A stretch of DNA of 64,000 bases from Porticoccaceae bacterium. GTDB taxonomy: Bacteria > Pseudomonadota > Gammaproteobacteria > Pseudomonadales > Porticoccaceae. The DNA lies in NCBI GenBank assembly GCA_024639885.1, contig JAHEGD010000004.1:295549-359548 (forward strand), in the 5' to 3' direction. The notes below the pieces were generated by a model that was given only the letters and a program-made list of their open reading frames with translations, made no database searches and was not told the origin of the DNA. The position numbers and the translations under genes were made by a program. The first letter of the stretch is position 1; each line of letters opens with the position of its first letter. Below, in pieces: positions 1 to 7,167 of the stretch.

Positions 1-2
1 TG

Positions 3-491
3 CCGACCGAGGCCGAGTGGGCTTATGCGGCGCGCAGCGACGGCCGCGGCAACAGCCTGATCTACAGCTGGGCAAACCAGCTCTACCCGCCGACCGAGGC
101 GGTCGCTAACTTCGCCGACCGCTCTGCCGCGGCACTGCTACCGTTTACGCTAGGCAATTATCTCGACCAATTTATGGTCAGCGCCCCGGTCGCCAGCTTT
201 GCCGCCAACCGGCTCGGCCTGTTTGACCTGGATGGCAATGTCTCGGAGTGGGTCAACGACTACTACACACCGCGCCCCAACGCCGGCAGTGACGACGGCG
301 ACAGTGTCGGCCCGGCCGCGGGCGAACGGTTTGTCTACCGCGGCGCCAGCTGGGCGCTGGCCGGGCGCAGCGAGCTGCGGCTCGCCTACCGCCAGCCCGG
401 TAGCACCGCGGCAATGGACATCGGCATGCGGCTGGCCCGTTTTGTCGACCGCCGCGGGGTCGGACCGCAACAGGGGAACGGCAATGATTAG
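3..491 (+). CDS. Formylglycine-generating-enzyme (SUMF1/EgtB-type) domain protein, 3' part
   Basis: The gene is cut by the left edge; 162 C-terminal residues are visible. They carry hallmarks of the FGE-sulfatase fold: LPTEAEWAYAA-like text at the edge (PTEAEWAYAA visible), then NVSEWVNDYY and a closing MRLAR. Such domains occur in sulfatase-activating enzymes, in EgtB/SenA-like enzymes and in many catalytically unassigned bacterial proteins. The active-site cysteines of true FGE cannot be judged from this fragment. The gene overlaps the next by 8 bp and so probably belongs to the ExbB/VWA operon. In that setting it may be a structural or ligand-binding module rather than a sulfatase activator; this is inference. 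Confidence 0.85.
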   Translation, partial: PTEAEWAYAARSDGRGNSLIYSWANQLYPPTEAVANFADRSAAALLPFTLGNYLDQFMVSAPVASFAANRLGLFDLDGNVSEWVNDYYTPRPNAGSDDGDSVGPAAGERFVYRGASWALAGRSELRLAYRQPGSTAAMDIGMRLARFVDRRGVGPQQGNGND

Positions 492-792
492 CCGACTCGC
501 TCTGTGCTGGCTGCTGCTGATCAGCGCCGCAGTGGCCGCCCAATCCGCCGCCCAATCCGTCGCCCAATCCGCCGCCCAATCCGCCGCCCAATCCGCCGCC
601 CAATCCGCCGCCCAATCCGCCGCCCAACCGGCCGACCGGCCAGCGGCTGAGCGGCCCGCGACCGGCGAGCGCGACAACGGCGCCGAACCAGCGCCCCCCG
701 CCGCCGCCCCACCCGCTGCGCCGAGCGCCCCCTATCAACCCGACGAGGCGATCTCGGAAGACAACCCGATCGCCCTGCCATCCGATATTTAA
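484..792 (+). CDS. Small secreted Ala/Gln/Ser-repeat protein
   Basis: A 102-residue protein of unknown function. It starts with a Sec-type signal peptide (MISRLALCWLLLISAAVAA), followed by perfect AQSA tetrapeptide repeats encoded by a 12-bp DNA tandem array, a Pro/Ala-rich linker and a short acidic tail ending in PSDI. The ATG overlaps the end of the upstream FGE-like gene by 8 bp, and the ExbB-like gene follows 21 bp later, so it sits inside the operon. It is small, low complexity and probably periplasmic. No family was recognised. The coding call rests on the signal peptide, the operon overlap and the in-frame repeat; a longer frame start at 199 was rejected. Confidence 0.6.
   Translation: MISRLALCWLLLISAAVAAQSAAQSVAQSAAQSAAQSAAQSAAQSAAQPADRPAAERPATGERDNGAEPAPPAAAPPAAPSAPYQPDEAISEDNPIALPSDI
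541..624 (+). repeat. 12-bp tandem repeat, seven units, coding AQSA
   Basis: Seven head-to-tail copies of CAATCCGCCGCC; the second unit has one T substitution. The unit is a multiple of three, so gain or loss of copies changes the protein length but not the frame. It lies just after the signal peptide of the small secreted protein. Confidence 0.95.
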
Positions 793-813
793 ACGACTGT
801 CCGAGGAGTTACC

Positions 814-1566
814 GTGAGCTATCGACAACGCACCAACCATCAGTTTTTCTACCAGCTGGTCGCCCTGCTGCTGTCGATCATCGTCGTCCACCTGATCTAC
901 AGCGCGGTGATTCGCCCCAACGCCGACCTGCTGCTGGCCATCAACGCCCAGGCGATCGCCGCCGGCGCCACGGTCGGTCCAGCCAGCGAGCGCTCGCTGG
1001 TGATTATTCTCAAAGATTTTGAGCAGGAGGCGTGCATTATCCTGATGTGCTGGGCGCTCGCCATCATGGCGCTCAAGGCCCAGCAGCTGCGCCGTGAAGC
1101 GGCGCTGCTCGATCGGGTTGGCGACGGCTTGGCGGGCTTTGAGCAACTCGACAGCGACCAGCACAGCCGGCTGCTACCGCGCCTGCTGAGTGCCGCCCGC
1201 CGCCAACCGGCCCACCAGCGCGACACCGCGATCGAGACACTCTGCAACCAGGAGAGCGACCTACTCGACGCCGAGCTGTCGATGGTGCGCTACATCGCCT
1301 GGGCGATACCGTCGATCGGGTTTATCGGCACGGTGCGCGGTATCGGTGCTGCACTCGGCCAGGCCCACCTCGCGATTGAGGGCGATATCGCCGGGGTCAC
1401 CGCCAGCCTCGGGGTCGCGTTCAACTCCACCTTCGTGGCACTGTTGGTCAGCATGTTGGTGATGTTCTGCCTGCACCAGCTACAGCTCCATCAGGAGCGG
1501 CTAGTCCACCACTGCCGCGAGGCGTGCGGCCAGCTACTGCCGGCTGCGGCGCCGGCCGCCGACTGA
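814..1566 (+). CDS. MotA/TolQ/ExbB-type proton channel subunit
   Basis: A 250-residue inner-membrane protein starting with GTG behind a good AGGAG site at 803-809. Four membrane segments are visible, near residues 14-33, 72-90, 157-180 and 197-220. The third contains the family signature PSIGFIGTVRGI, which matches ExbB/TolQ (GLLGTVWGI), and the fourth contains a Thr-bearing TASLGVAFNSTFVAL helix. Both helices supply pore-lining Thr residues in ExbB. The cytoplasmic loop between helices 2 and 3 is long, as in the family. In known systems five such subunits surround two ExbD/MotB subunits and use the ion gradient to drive motion. The partner subunits here are the two downstream VWA proteins. 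Confidence 0.9.
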   Translation: MSYRQRTNHQFFYQLVALLLSIIVVHLIYSAVIRPNADLLLAINAQAIAAGATVGPASERSLVIILKDFEQEACIILMCWALAIMALKAQQLRREAALLDRVGDGLAGFEQLDSDQHSRLLPRLLSAARRQPAHQRDTAIETLCNQESDLLDAELSMVRYIAWAIPSIGFIGTVRGIGAALGQAHLAIEGDIAGVTASLGVAFNSTFVALLVSMLVMFCLHQLQLHQERLVHHCREACGQLLPAAAPAAD

Positions 1567-1583
1567 CTGCGCGACCCTCGCCG

Positions 1584-2633
1584 ATGGCTAGAAAGCGCCG
1601 CGCAACCCCCTTTAACCTGTCGTTTCTCGACATCATGGCGTGTGGTTTTGGCGCGGTAACACTGCTGTTTTTGATTCTTCGTCACAACGCCGACGTGATC
1701 GCCACCGAGCAACCCGACGGCGATGCCGCACTGCTCGCTGAGGCGATAGAAAACCAGCAGCAGCAAGGTAGCGAGCTCGATGCCCAGCTGGCCGCACTGG
1801 AGCTGCGCGCCCAACAGATCGCCCTCGAGCGCGCCGAGCTGGCCCAGCAGCTCGAGGAGCAGCAGCGCGGCGAAGAGATCGGTGACAGCGAGCTAGCCCA
1901 ACTGCGCGACGCGGTGGCGGCACTCGAACTGAAAGTCGACACCCTCGCCGAGCCGGCTTTTGGCAGCAACCTGCGACAGACCCTCGGGGATGGCGACCGA
2001 CAGTACCTGACCGGCATGAAACTGGGCGGCGAACGGATAGTGATTCTGCTCGACAGCTCGGCCAGTATGCTCGCCGAGGAGCTGATCAATGTACTGCGGC
2101 TACGCAACGGCAGCGAGCAGCAGCGCCGCGCCGCGGACAAGTGGCAGTGGAGCCGCGGCATCGTCGACTGGCTGTTGGCACAGCTGCCGGCCAGCGCCCG
2201 CTTTCAAGTGATCCTGTTCGGCACCGATGCCACCAGTGTGCTCGCCGATCGCGACGGCCGCTGGCTGGACGCCGCCGACTCGCTGGCGATTGAGCAGACC
2301 AGCGCCGCGCTGGCCGCGGTCGCCCCGGCCGGTGGCGGCTCGCTGCTGGCCGGTATAGAGGCGGTAGTGGCGATGCAGCCACCGGCCGACAACCTGTTTA
2401 TTATCACCGACGGGCTGCCCACCCAAGGTGCGCGGCCACCGGCCAGCTACATGGTCACCGCCGAGCAGCGCCAGACTCTCTTCCACCAGGCGGCGAGCAA
2501 GATCCCCTACGGGCTACCGGTTAACGTTTTGCTGCTGCCGATGGAGGGCGACCCGCAGGCGGCGGCGCTCTACTGGCAGCTGGCCATCAACAGCCGCGGC
2601 TCGCTGCTGACCCCGGCGAGGGATTGGCCGTGA
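1584..2633 (+). CDS. ExbD/MotB-like transmembrane helix fused to VWA domain (paralogue 1)
   Basis: 349 residues. A short basic N terminus precedes a single membrane helix with the text SFLDIMACGFGA at about residues 13-24. Asp16 sits where ExbD, TolR and MotB carry the proton-binding Asp. A coiled coil (about residues 45-125) follows, then a von Willebrand A domain. The MIDAS looks intact: DSSAS from Asp157, a GGGSLL loop with Ser in the usual Thr position, and IITDG. The start at ATG 1584 was preferred over an upstream in-frame GTG (1524) because it places the basic tail directly before the helix. The next gene overlaps by 4 bp. The VWA domain occupies the place where MotB has its peptidoglycan-binding domain. 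The function is unknown. Confidence 0.85.
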   Translation: MARKRRATPFNLSFLDIMACGFGAVTLLFLILRHNADVIATEQPDGDAALLAEAIENQQQQGSELDAQLAALELRAQQIALERAELAQQLEEQQRGEEIGDSELAQLRDAVAALELKVDTLAEPAFGSNLRQTLGDGDRQYLTGMKLGGERIVILLDSSASMLAEELINVLRLRNGSEQQRRAADKWQWSRGIVDWLLAQLPASARFQVILFGTDATSVLADRDGRWLDAADSLAIEQTSAALAAVAPAGGGSLLAGIEAVVAMQPPADNLFIITDGLPTQGARPPASYMVTAEQRQTLFHQAASKIPYGLPVNVLLLPMEGDPQAAALYWQLAINSRGSLLTPARDWP

Positions 2634-3595
2634 GCCGCCGCGATCGCACCACTATCGATACCAGCCTGTCATTCTTAGATGTGATCAGCTGTGGGTTTGG
2701 CGCTATTGTGCTGCTGCTGATCATCGCCCGGGTCGGCGGCCCCACGACCACCGAGCCCGATCTCGCTCTGCAGCGCCAGTGGGTCAGCGCCAAACAGCGC
2801 ATCGACCAGCTCAGCGAGACGCTCGCCGAGCAGCGCGCTGCGCTGGAGCGCCAGCAGCGCGAACTGGCCGCCAGCCGCGAGCTCTACGCCAGCCGCGACC
2901 TTTCGGTAGCCGAGCGCAATCGCCAGCGCCAAGACGAGCAGGCGCGCCTGAAATTGGCCCTGCAGGTGCTCAGCGAGGAGCAGCAGCGCCTGCTCGGCCC
3001 CGAGTTCAGCCGCCAGGATCAGGTTATTGGCGGCATCCCGGTCGACAGTGAGTACATCATCTTTGTCATCGACAGCTCGGGCAGCATGCAGTCGGCGGCT
3101 TGGCCGCGCCTGCAGCAGGAGATGATCAATATTCTCGATATCTACCCGACCGTCAAAGGGCTGCAGATCATGAACGATATGGGCCAACTGATGTTTACCG
3201 GCGCCGACGGTGCATGGCTCGACGACAGCCCCGCCCAGCGCGACAAGATTGTCCGCCGGCTCAACAGCTGGGCGCCGTTCAGCAACTCCAGCCCGGTTGA
3301 AGGGATTCAGGCGGCGATTAAAAACTACCACGTCACCGGCAGCAAAATCAGCATCTACGTGATGGGCGATGACTTTCAGGGGCGCTCGGTGCGCGCCGTC
3401 GCCGCCGTGGTCAAGCAGCTCAATAGCGACCGCAACAACGACCAGCGGCGGGTGCGCATTCACGCCGTCGGCTTTCCTGTGCAGTTTGCCGGCGGCCGCG
3501 AACCGCCGGCCAGCGCGGTGCGGTTTGCCCACCTGATGCGCGAACTGACCGCCGCCAATGGCGGAACCTTTATTGCGCTGGGCAGCCTTAATTGA
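2630..3595 (+). CDS. ExbD/MotB-like transmembrane helix fused to VWA domain (paralogue 2)
   Basis: 321 residues, with the same architecture as the preceding gene: N-terminal helix with SFLDVISCGFGA (Asp17), an Arg/Glu/Gln-rich coiled coil (about residues 45-120) and a VWA domain. The MIDAS residues are present: DSSGS from Asp148, an SNSSP loop and VMGDD. GTG at 2630 forms a GTGA overlap with the upstream stop and has a GAGGGA site, so it was chosen over TTG 2624. The two paralogues share SFLD[IV]x[AS]CGFGA but differ in their VWA surfaces. Because ExbD and MotB act as dimers inside a pentamer, a heterodimer of these two is a natural inference. Confidence 0.85.
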   Translation: MSRRDRTTIDTSLSFLDVISCGFGAIVLLLIIARVGGPTTTEPDLALQRQWVSAKQRIDQLSETLAEQRAALERQQRELAASRELYASRDLSVAERNRQRQDEQARLKLALQVLSEEQQRLLGPEFSRQDQVIGGIPVDSEYIIFVIDSSGSMQSAAWPRLQQEMINILDIYPTVKGLQIMNDMGQLMFTGADGAWLDDSPAQRDKIVRRLNSWAPFSNSSPVEGIQAAIKNYHVTGSKISIYVMGDDFQGRSVRAVAAVVKQLNSDRNNDQRRVRIHAVGFPVQFAGGREPPASAVRFAHLMRELTAANGGTFIALGSLN

Positions 3596-3607
3596 GGGGC
3601 AAGGCCA

Positions 3608-3636
3608 TTAACAGGGCGACCGTTATTGGCTACAGT
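3608..3636 (+). promoter_or_regulatory. Putative sigma-70 promoter for the lipoprotein-M48 genes
   Basis: TTAACA (3608-3613), a 17-bp spacer and TACAGT (3631-3636) lie in the 94-bp gap after the second VWA gene. This would let the lipoprotein genes be expressed apart from the channel genes. It was found by eye only. Confidence 0.45.
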
Positions 3637-3689
3637 AGAGAGGGTGGAGGGCGCCAACCGCCCAACCCAGAGAGGAGTGCAGCATCTTG

Positions 3690-4313
3690 ATGAGAGGCAA
3701 TCCGTTCAAGTTAGGCTCGCTAGTACTGCTTTCGGTACTGCTGGTGGCGGCCGGCTGTGCCTCGGTGACCAGCGTGACCCCGACCACCGCACTGCCGACG
3801 CCGGTCGCTGAGCCACACCCCGGCTCGGCGGTGCTGCTGCTTGACGAGCAGTTTCGCGGCGAGCAGCGCAACCCTAACGCAGCCACCCAAATCGATCTCG
3901 GCGCCGCCCACAGCGCCGCCTTTGCGACAGTGTTCAACGCCTTGATCGAACAATTGATCGTCGCCGACGAGCTGCCCGAATCGCTCGCCAACGGCGAAAT
4001 TTTAATCCGCCCGCGGCTTCGCGAGGTACAGGTGGCGGCGCCGTCGGAGACCTACCTCAACGTCTATGAGGTGTGGCTTAAATACTCACTGCAGCTCTAC
4101 AACGACCAGCTCGAGGTGATCGACGAGTGGTTTATGCCGGCCTACGGCAAGACCCCGGACAACTTTATGCTCAGCCGCGGCAACGCGATACAGCGGGCCA
4201 CCGACACCGCCCTGCGCGATATCGGCGCCAAGCTGTTGATCGATTTTCACCGCATCCCATCACTCGCTCAGTGGCGCAGCAGCCAACCCAGCGCCGCGGT
4301 GGTTGGCCAATGA
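3690..4313 (+). CDS. Putative lipoprotein of the VWA/ExbB locus
   Basis: A 207-residue protein with an N-terminal lipoprotein signal: a basic start, a hydrophobic core and the lipobox LVAAGC (Cys at about residue 23). The mature part has no motif I can assign; it contains a stretch around DEWFMPAYG and a helical C-terminal half. GAGGAG lies at 3672-3677. ATG 3690 was chosen, but TTG 3687 has better spacing and would add one residue. The next lipoprotein gene overlaps by ATGA. It is probably a periplasmic partner of the channel/VWA proteins or of the M48 protease downstream. Confidence 0.75.
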   Translation: MRGNPFKLGSLVLLSVLLVAAGCASVTSVTPTTALPTPVAEPHPGSAVLLLDEQFRGEQRNPNAATQIDLGAAHSAAFATVFNALIEQLIVADELPESLANGEILIRPRLREVQVAAPSETYLNVYEVWLKYSLQLYNDQLEVIDEWFMPAYGKTPDNFMLSRGNAIQRATDTALRDIGAKLLIDFHRIPSLAQWRSSQPSAAVVGQ

Positions 4314-4969
4314 CCATTCGCGCGCGCACACTGGCGCTGAACTGTGCGCTGCTTTGGCTGGCCGGGTGCGGTGCCACCACCACCGTCGATGAGTACCGCA
4401 GCAGTAACCAGCCGATCGCTATCGATGCCAGCGAGACGGTGGCGATACTCGGCCGCCGCGATGCCGGCCACTACGAAACCGACCGCGAATTCGTCGACTG
4501 TATCGGTGCCAAGCTCGCCTCCAGCACCGTCCAAGTCGTCCCCGAGCAGAAGCTGATCGACGCCATCTACCCCTGGTTTGAGCCGCGCGTTGCCCCCAAA
4601 ACACTCGGCCGGCTGCGCCAACTGCTCGACAACCCACTGGTGCTGGCGCGGATCAACGCGCTGCAGCTGCGCTACTTGATCTGGGTCGACGGCAGTACCG
4701 AGTCGGCCCAGCCGAGCGGCTCGATGAGCTGTGCGATCGGCCCCGGTGGCGGCGGCTGCTTCGGCTTTGCGCAGTGGGACAAGTCCTCTATTTATGAGGC
4801 GATCGTCTGGGACCTGCGCGATCGCACCGAGCGCGGCCGGGTGCGGGTTGACTCGCAGGGCACCTCCTACCTGATCGGCGCGGTGGCGCCGATACCGATG
4901 TTTACCCCGGTCAAAAGTGACGCCTGCGCTGGGCTCGGCGAGCAGCTGAGTGACTATTTTGAAGGCTAG
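4310..4969 (+). CDS. Putative lipoprotein of the VWA/ExbB locus
   Basis: 219 residues with lipobox LAGC (Cys20) after a short hydrophobic signal. The mature part contains TVAILGRRDAG and DREFVDCIG segments and a Gly/Cys-rich strand (CAIGPGGGGCFGF) near residues 142-154. Four cysteines after the lipid-anchor Cys could form disulfides in the periplasm. No family was recognised. The start forms an ATGA overlap with the upstream lipoprotein, which fixes it, and the last 20 bp overlap the M48 gene. The two adjacent lipoproteins are not obviously paralogous. Confidence 0.75.
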   Translation: MTIRARTLALNCALLWLAGCGATTTVDEYRSSNQPIAIDASETVAILGRRDAGHYETDREFVDCIGAKLASSTVQVVPEQKLIDAIYPWFEPRVAPKTLGRLRQLLDNPLVLARINALQLRYLIWVDGSTESAQPSGSMSCAIGPGGGGCFGFAQWDKSSIYEAIVWDLRDRTERGRVRVDSQGTSYLIGAVAPIPMFTPVKSDACAGLGEQLSDYFEG

Positions 4970-6431
4970 CCTACTCCTGCTAATCGCACTGCTGGCCACC
5001 GGGCCGACGGTCGCCGTCGAGGGCCCCGAGCAGTTTTACCAACAGCTGGTTGCCAATGGCGGCCGCTACCGCGACGAGGCTCTTCAGCAGTACATCACCG
5101 AGCTCGGTGAACAGATCGTCGCGGTGTCGCCGATGGCCGGCGAGAAGTTCACTTTCACGGTGGTCGACTCGGCCGACATGAACGCCTTTGCGATGGCCGA
5201 TAACTTTGTTTACATCAACCGCGGCCTGCTCGGCTATATGCACAACGAGGCGCAGCTGGTCTCGGTGCTCGCCCACGAGGTGGCACATATCACCCTCGAC
5301 CATGTCGCCGGTACCCGCGGCGCCATGATCGGCGCTCAGATCGCCTCGTTTATCGCCGCCGTGCTCAGCGGCAGCGGCGATGTCTACGAGGCGGGCATGG
5401 CCTACGCCGAGTCGATTCGCAGCGGCCACGGCCGCGACAACGAACTGGATGCCGACCGCGAGGGGGCCGTCTATATGGCCGCGCTCGGCTACCCGCCCAG
5501 CGAGATGATCGCGATGCTGTCGATCATGAAAGATTATGAGCAGCTGATGAAGGCGCGCGCCCGCGAGCGCGGCGTCACTCGGCCGACCTACCACGGCGTA
5601 TTTGCCAGCCACCCGCGCAACGACGCGCGGCTGCGCAACGCGGTACTGCCGGCCGGCGATCGCTTGGCTGCCAGCCGCGGGCTGGGCGAAGCGAGCTTCC
5701 GCGAGCGCACCGAAGGGTTGATCTGGGGTGACAATTTTGTCGACAAAGTCGCCCCGCCCCACCGCTACAGCGACCTGCCAGAGCGGGTCCGTATCGATTT
5801 TCCAGAGCGCTGGCAGCACACCGGCACACTGGCCGCCGATGGGGTGGTCAGCCGGCCCAGCGCCGAGCCGCAACCACCGACTGCCGATGCCGGCGATGAC
5901 AGTAGCCCACCGCAAAAGACGCTGGCACCAAGCGAGGCCAGCCTCACTGTCACCAGCCAACCGCGCAGCCTCGACAGTCCTGAAGAGTTTCTCTACAACC
6001 AGCTGCGGCTGCCGGCGCTGGTCGATGGTGGGGCGATCAGCCCCGCCCGGCTGGCTGGCTACAGCGGTATACAGCTCGATACCAGCGGCCGGCTCTACCG
6101 CCGCGTGGCACTTATCTACAGCCGCTACAACGCCTACTTAATTGTCGGCGAGGTCGCCGAGGCGCTTCGCAATGAGACCGATTTCGGCGCGGCCGACCAA
6201 CTGTTTGTCGAGGCGATCGAGACCTTTCGACCGATCTCGCAACGAGAAATTGCCGGCCAGCGGCCCCAGCGGATAAACTATGTGCGCGCCAACGCCAGCT
6301 CATCGATCGCCGCCATCGCCAGCCAGCTCGGGCTCAGTGATGCCGACCGCGATGAGCTGCGGATGATCAACGGGCTCTACCCGCGCGGCGAGCCGGAGCC
6401 GGGCCAGTGGCTAAAAATCTTCCGCCAATAA
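4950..6431 (+). CDS. M48-family zinc metalloprotease (BepA/LoiP-like), periplasmic
   Basis: 493 residues with an N-terminal signal peptide. The catalytic helix is HEVAH (His109, Glu110, His113), and the third zinc ligand is likely Glu165 in NELDADREGA. Together these identify an M48 peptidase of the Gram-negative envelope type, which degrades or matures misassembled outer-membrane proteins. A disordered Pro/Ser/Asp linker (about residues 290-340) leads to a C-terminal part of unknown role ending in a LysM-like segment (MINGLYP...PGQWLKI). GTG 4950 is used; TTG 4959 would also give a good signal peptide. It overlaps the lipoprotein gene by 20 bp, so coupled expression is likely. Confidence 0.85.
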   Translation: MTILKASLLLLIALLATGPTVAVEGPEQFYQQLVANGGRYRDEALQQYITELGEQIVAVSPMAGEKFTFTVVDSADMNAFAMADNFVYINRGLLGYMHNEAQLVSVLAHEVAHITLDHVAGTRGAMIGAQIASFIAAVLSGSGDVYEAGMAYAESIRSGHGRDNELDADREGAVYMAALGYPPSEMIAMLSIMKDYEQLMKARARERGVTRPTYHGVFASHPRNDARLRNAVLPAGDRLAASRGLGEASFRERTEGLIWGDNFVDKVAPPHRYSDLPERVRIDFPERWQHTGTLAADGVVSRPSAEPQPPTADAGDDSSPPQKTLAPSEASLTVTSQPRSLDSPEEFLYNQLRLPALVDGGAISPARLAGYSGIQLDTSGRLYRRVALIYSRYNAYLIVGEVAEALRNETDFGAADQLFVEAIETFRPISQREIAGQRPQRINYVRANASSSIAAIASQLGLSDADRDELRMINGLYPRGEPEPGQWLKIFRQ

Positions 6432-6456
6432 CCACTAAACGACAGAATTTACGGCC

Positions 6457-7167
6457 ATGAACCGCCGCCTTGCCCTAATTGCCCTCGCACTGTTGGTTGC
6501 CACGCTGGCCGCACTCTGGTGGTTAAACCGCCCGACGCTGCCGGTCAGCCAGCCACAGGTGGCGCTACCCAGCAGCAGCGCACTGGAGAAGCGCATCGCC
6601 GCACAGCTCGGCGCTGCCAGCAGCGACCCGACCGCCGCACTCGATGACCCGGTCGACAGCGGTGCCATTGCCGCCCGGCTGGCCACCCTGACCCGCACGG
6701 TCACCACCGCGGCGCTGCCCACCGACCGCGAGCTGGCCGACTACTTGGCGAACCGCGCCGAGCGCTACCGGCAGAGCGATTATTTCACCTTTGAGTATCG
6801 GTTTTTTTCGGCGCTCGACCACGGCGCTGCGACCCGCGCGGTTGCCGAGCGGCAATTGGCCGAGCTGCGCGACGACACTGCAATAGACGACACTGCAACC
6901 GACGACAACCGAGCGATCGGCGTCGAGCAGAGCAGCGCACTGGCTATCGATCAACAGTTTGGTCGCGGCTTCGCAGCTGAGCTGGCGGTGTTGGCAGCCA
7001 GCCGCGAGCCGTGCGGTTGGCAGGGGCCGGTGAGTGGCCGCGGCGGCGTCTACCTAGTCTGCATTAAAGAGTATCGGGCCGGCGCGATGCCCAGCCTAGA
7101 GAGTATTCGCGACCAGTTGATCAACGACTGGCGGTTTGAGCAGCTCAGCCCGCCAGCAGCTCGCTAA
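6457..7167 (+). CDS. Membrane-anchored parvulin-like (PpiC-type) protein
   Basis: 236 residues. One N-terminal membrane anchor (about residues 5-23) is followed by a periplasmic region. The segment TDRELADYLANRAERYRQSDYF and the end SLESIRDQLINDWR resemble the helices flanking the PpiC/SurA-type prolyl isomerase domain in membrane-anchored family members. The core parvulin motif is weak, so catalysis is not assured. An imperfect 15-bp duplication (about 6870-6900) encodes a DDTA repeat. The last 23 bp overlap convergently with trpA. By position it closes the envelope locus, after the M48 protease. Confidence 0.6.
   Translation: MNRRLALIALALLVATLAALWWLNRPTLPVSQPQVALPSSSALEKRIAAQLGAASSDPTAALDDPVDSGAIAARLATLTRTVTTAALPTDRELADYLANRAERYRQSDYFTFEYRFFSALDHGAATRAVAERQLAELRDDTAIDDTATDDNRAIGVEQSSALAIDQQFGRGFAAELAVLAASREPCGWQGPVSGRGGVYLVCIKEYRAGAMPSLESIRDQLINDWRFEQLSPPAAR

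Noticed and set aside
199..483. Upstream extension of the small repeat protein frame
   Set aside because: It lies wholly inside the FGE-like gene in another frame, reads as low-complexity Pro/Thr/Arg, and the ATG at 484 begins a clean signal peptide.
541..624. Possible CRISPR-like direct repeats
   Set aside because: The 12-bp units abut with no spacers and are in frame within a signal-peptide-bearing protein, so this is a coding tandem repeat.
253..1164. Long minus-strand open frames antisense to the repeat and ExbB genes
   Set aside because: They are GC-driven shadow frames rich in Arg/Gly/Ala with no ribosome site, opposite genes with clear family motifs.
1..7167. Zorya-type anti-phage system
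   Set aside because: The ExbB-like subunit resembles the ZorA family in general terms, but there is no OmpA-type ZorB, no ZorC/D/E helicase or nuclease, and the neighbours are envelope proteins.
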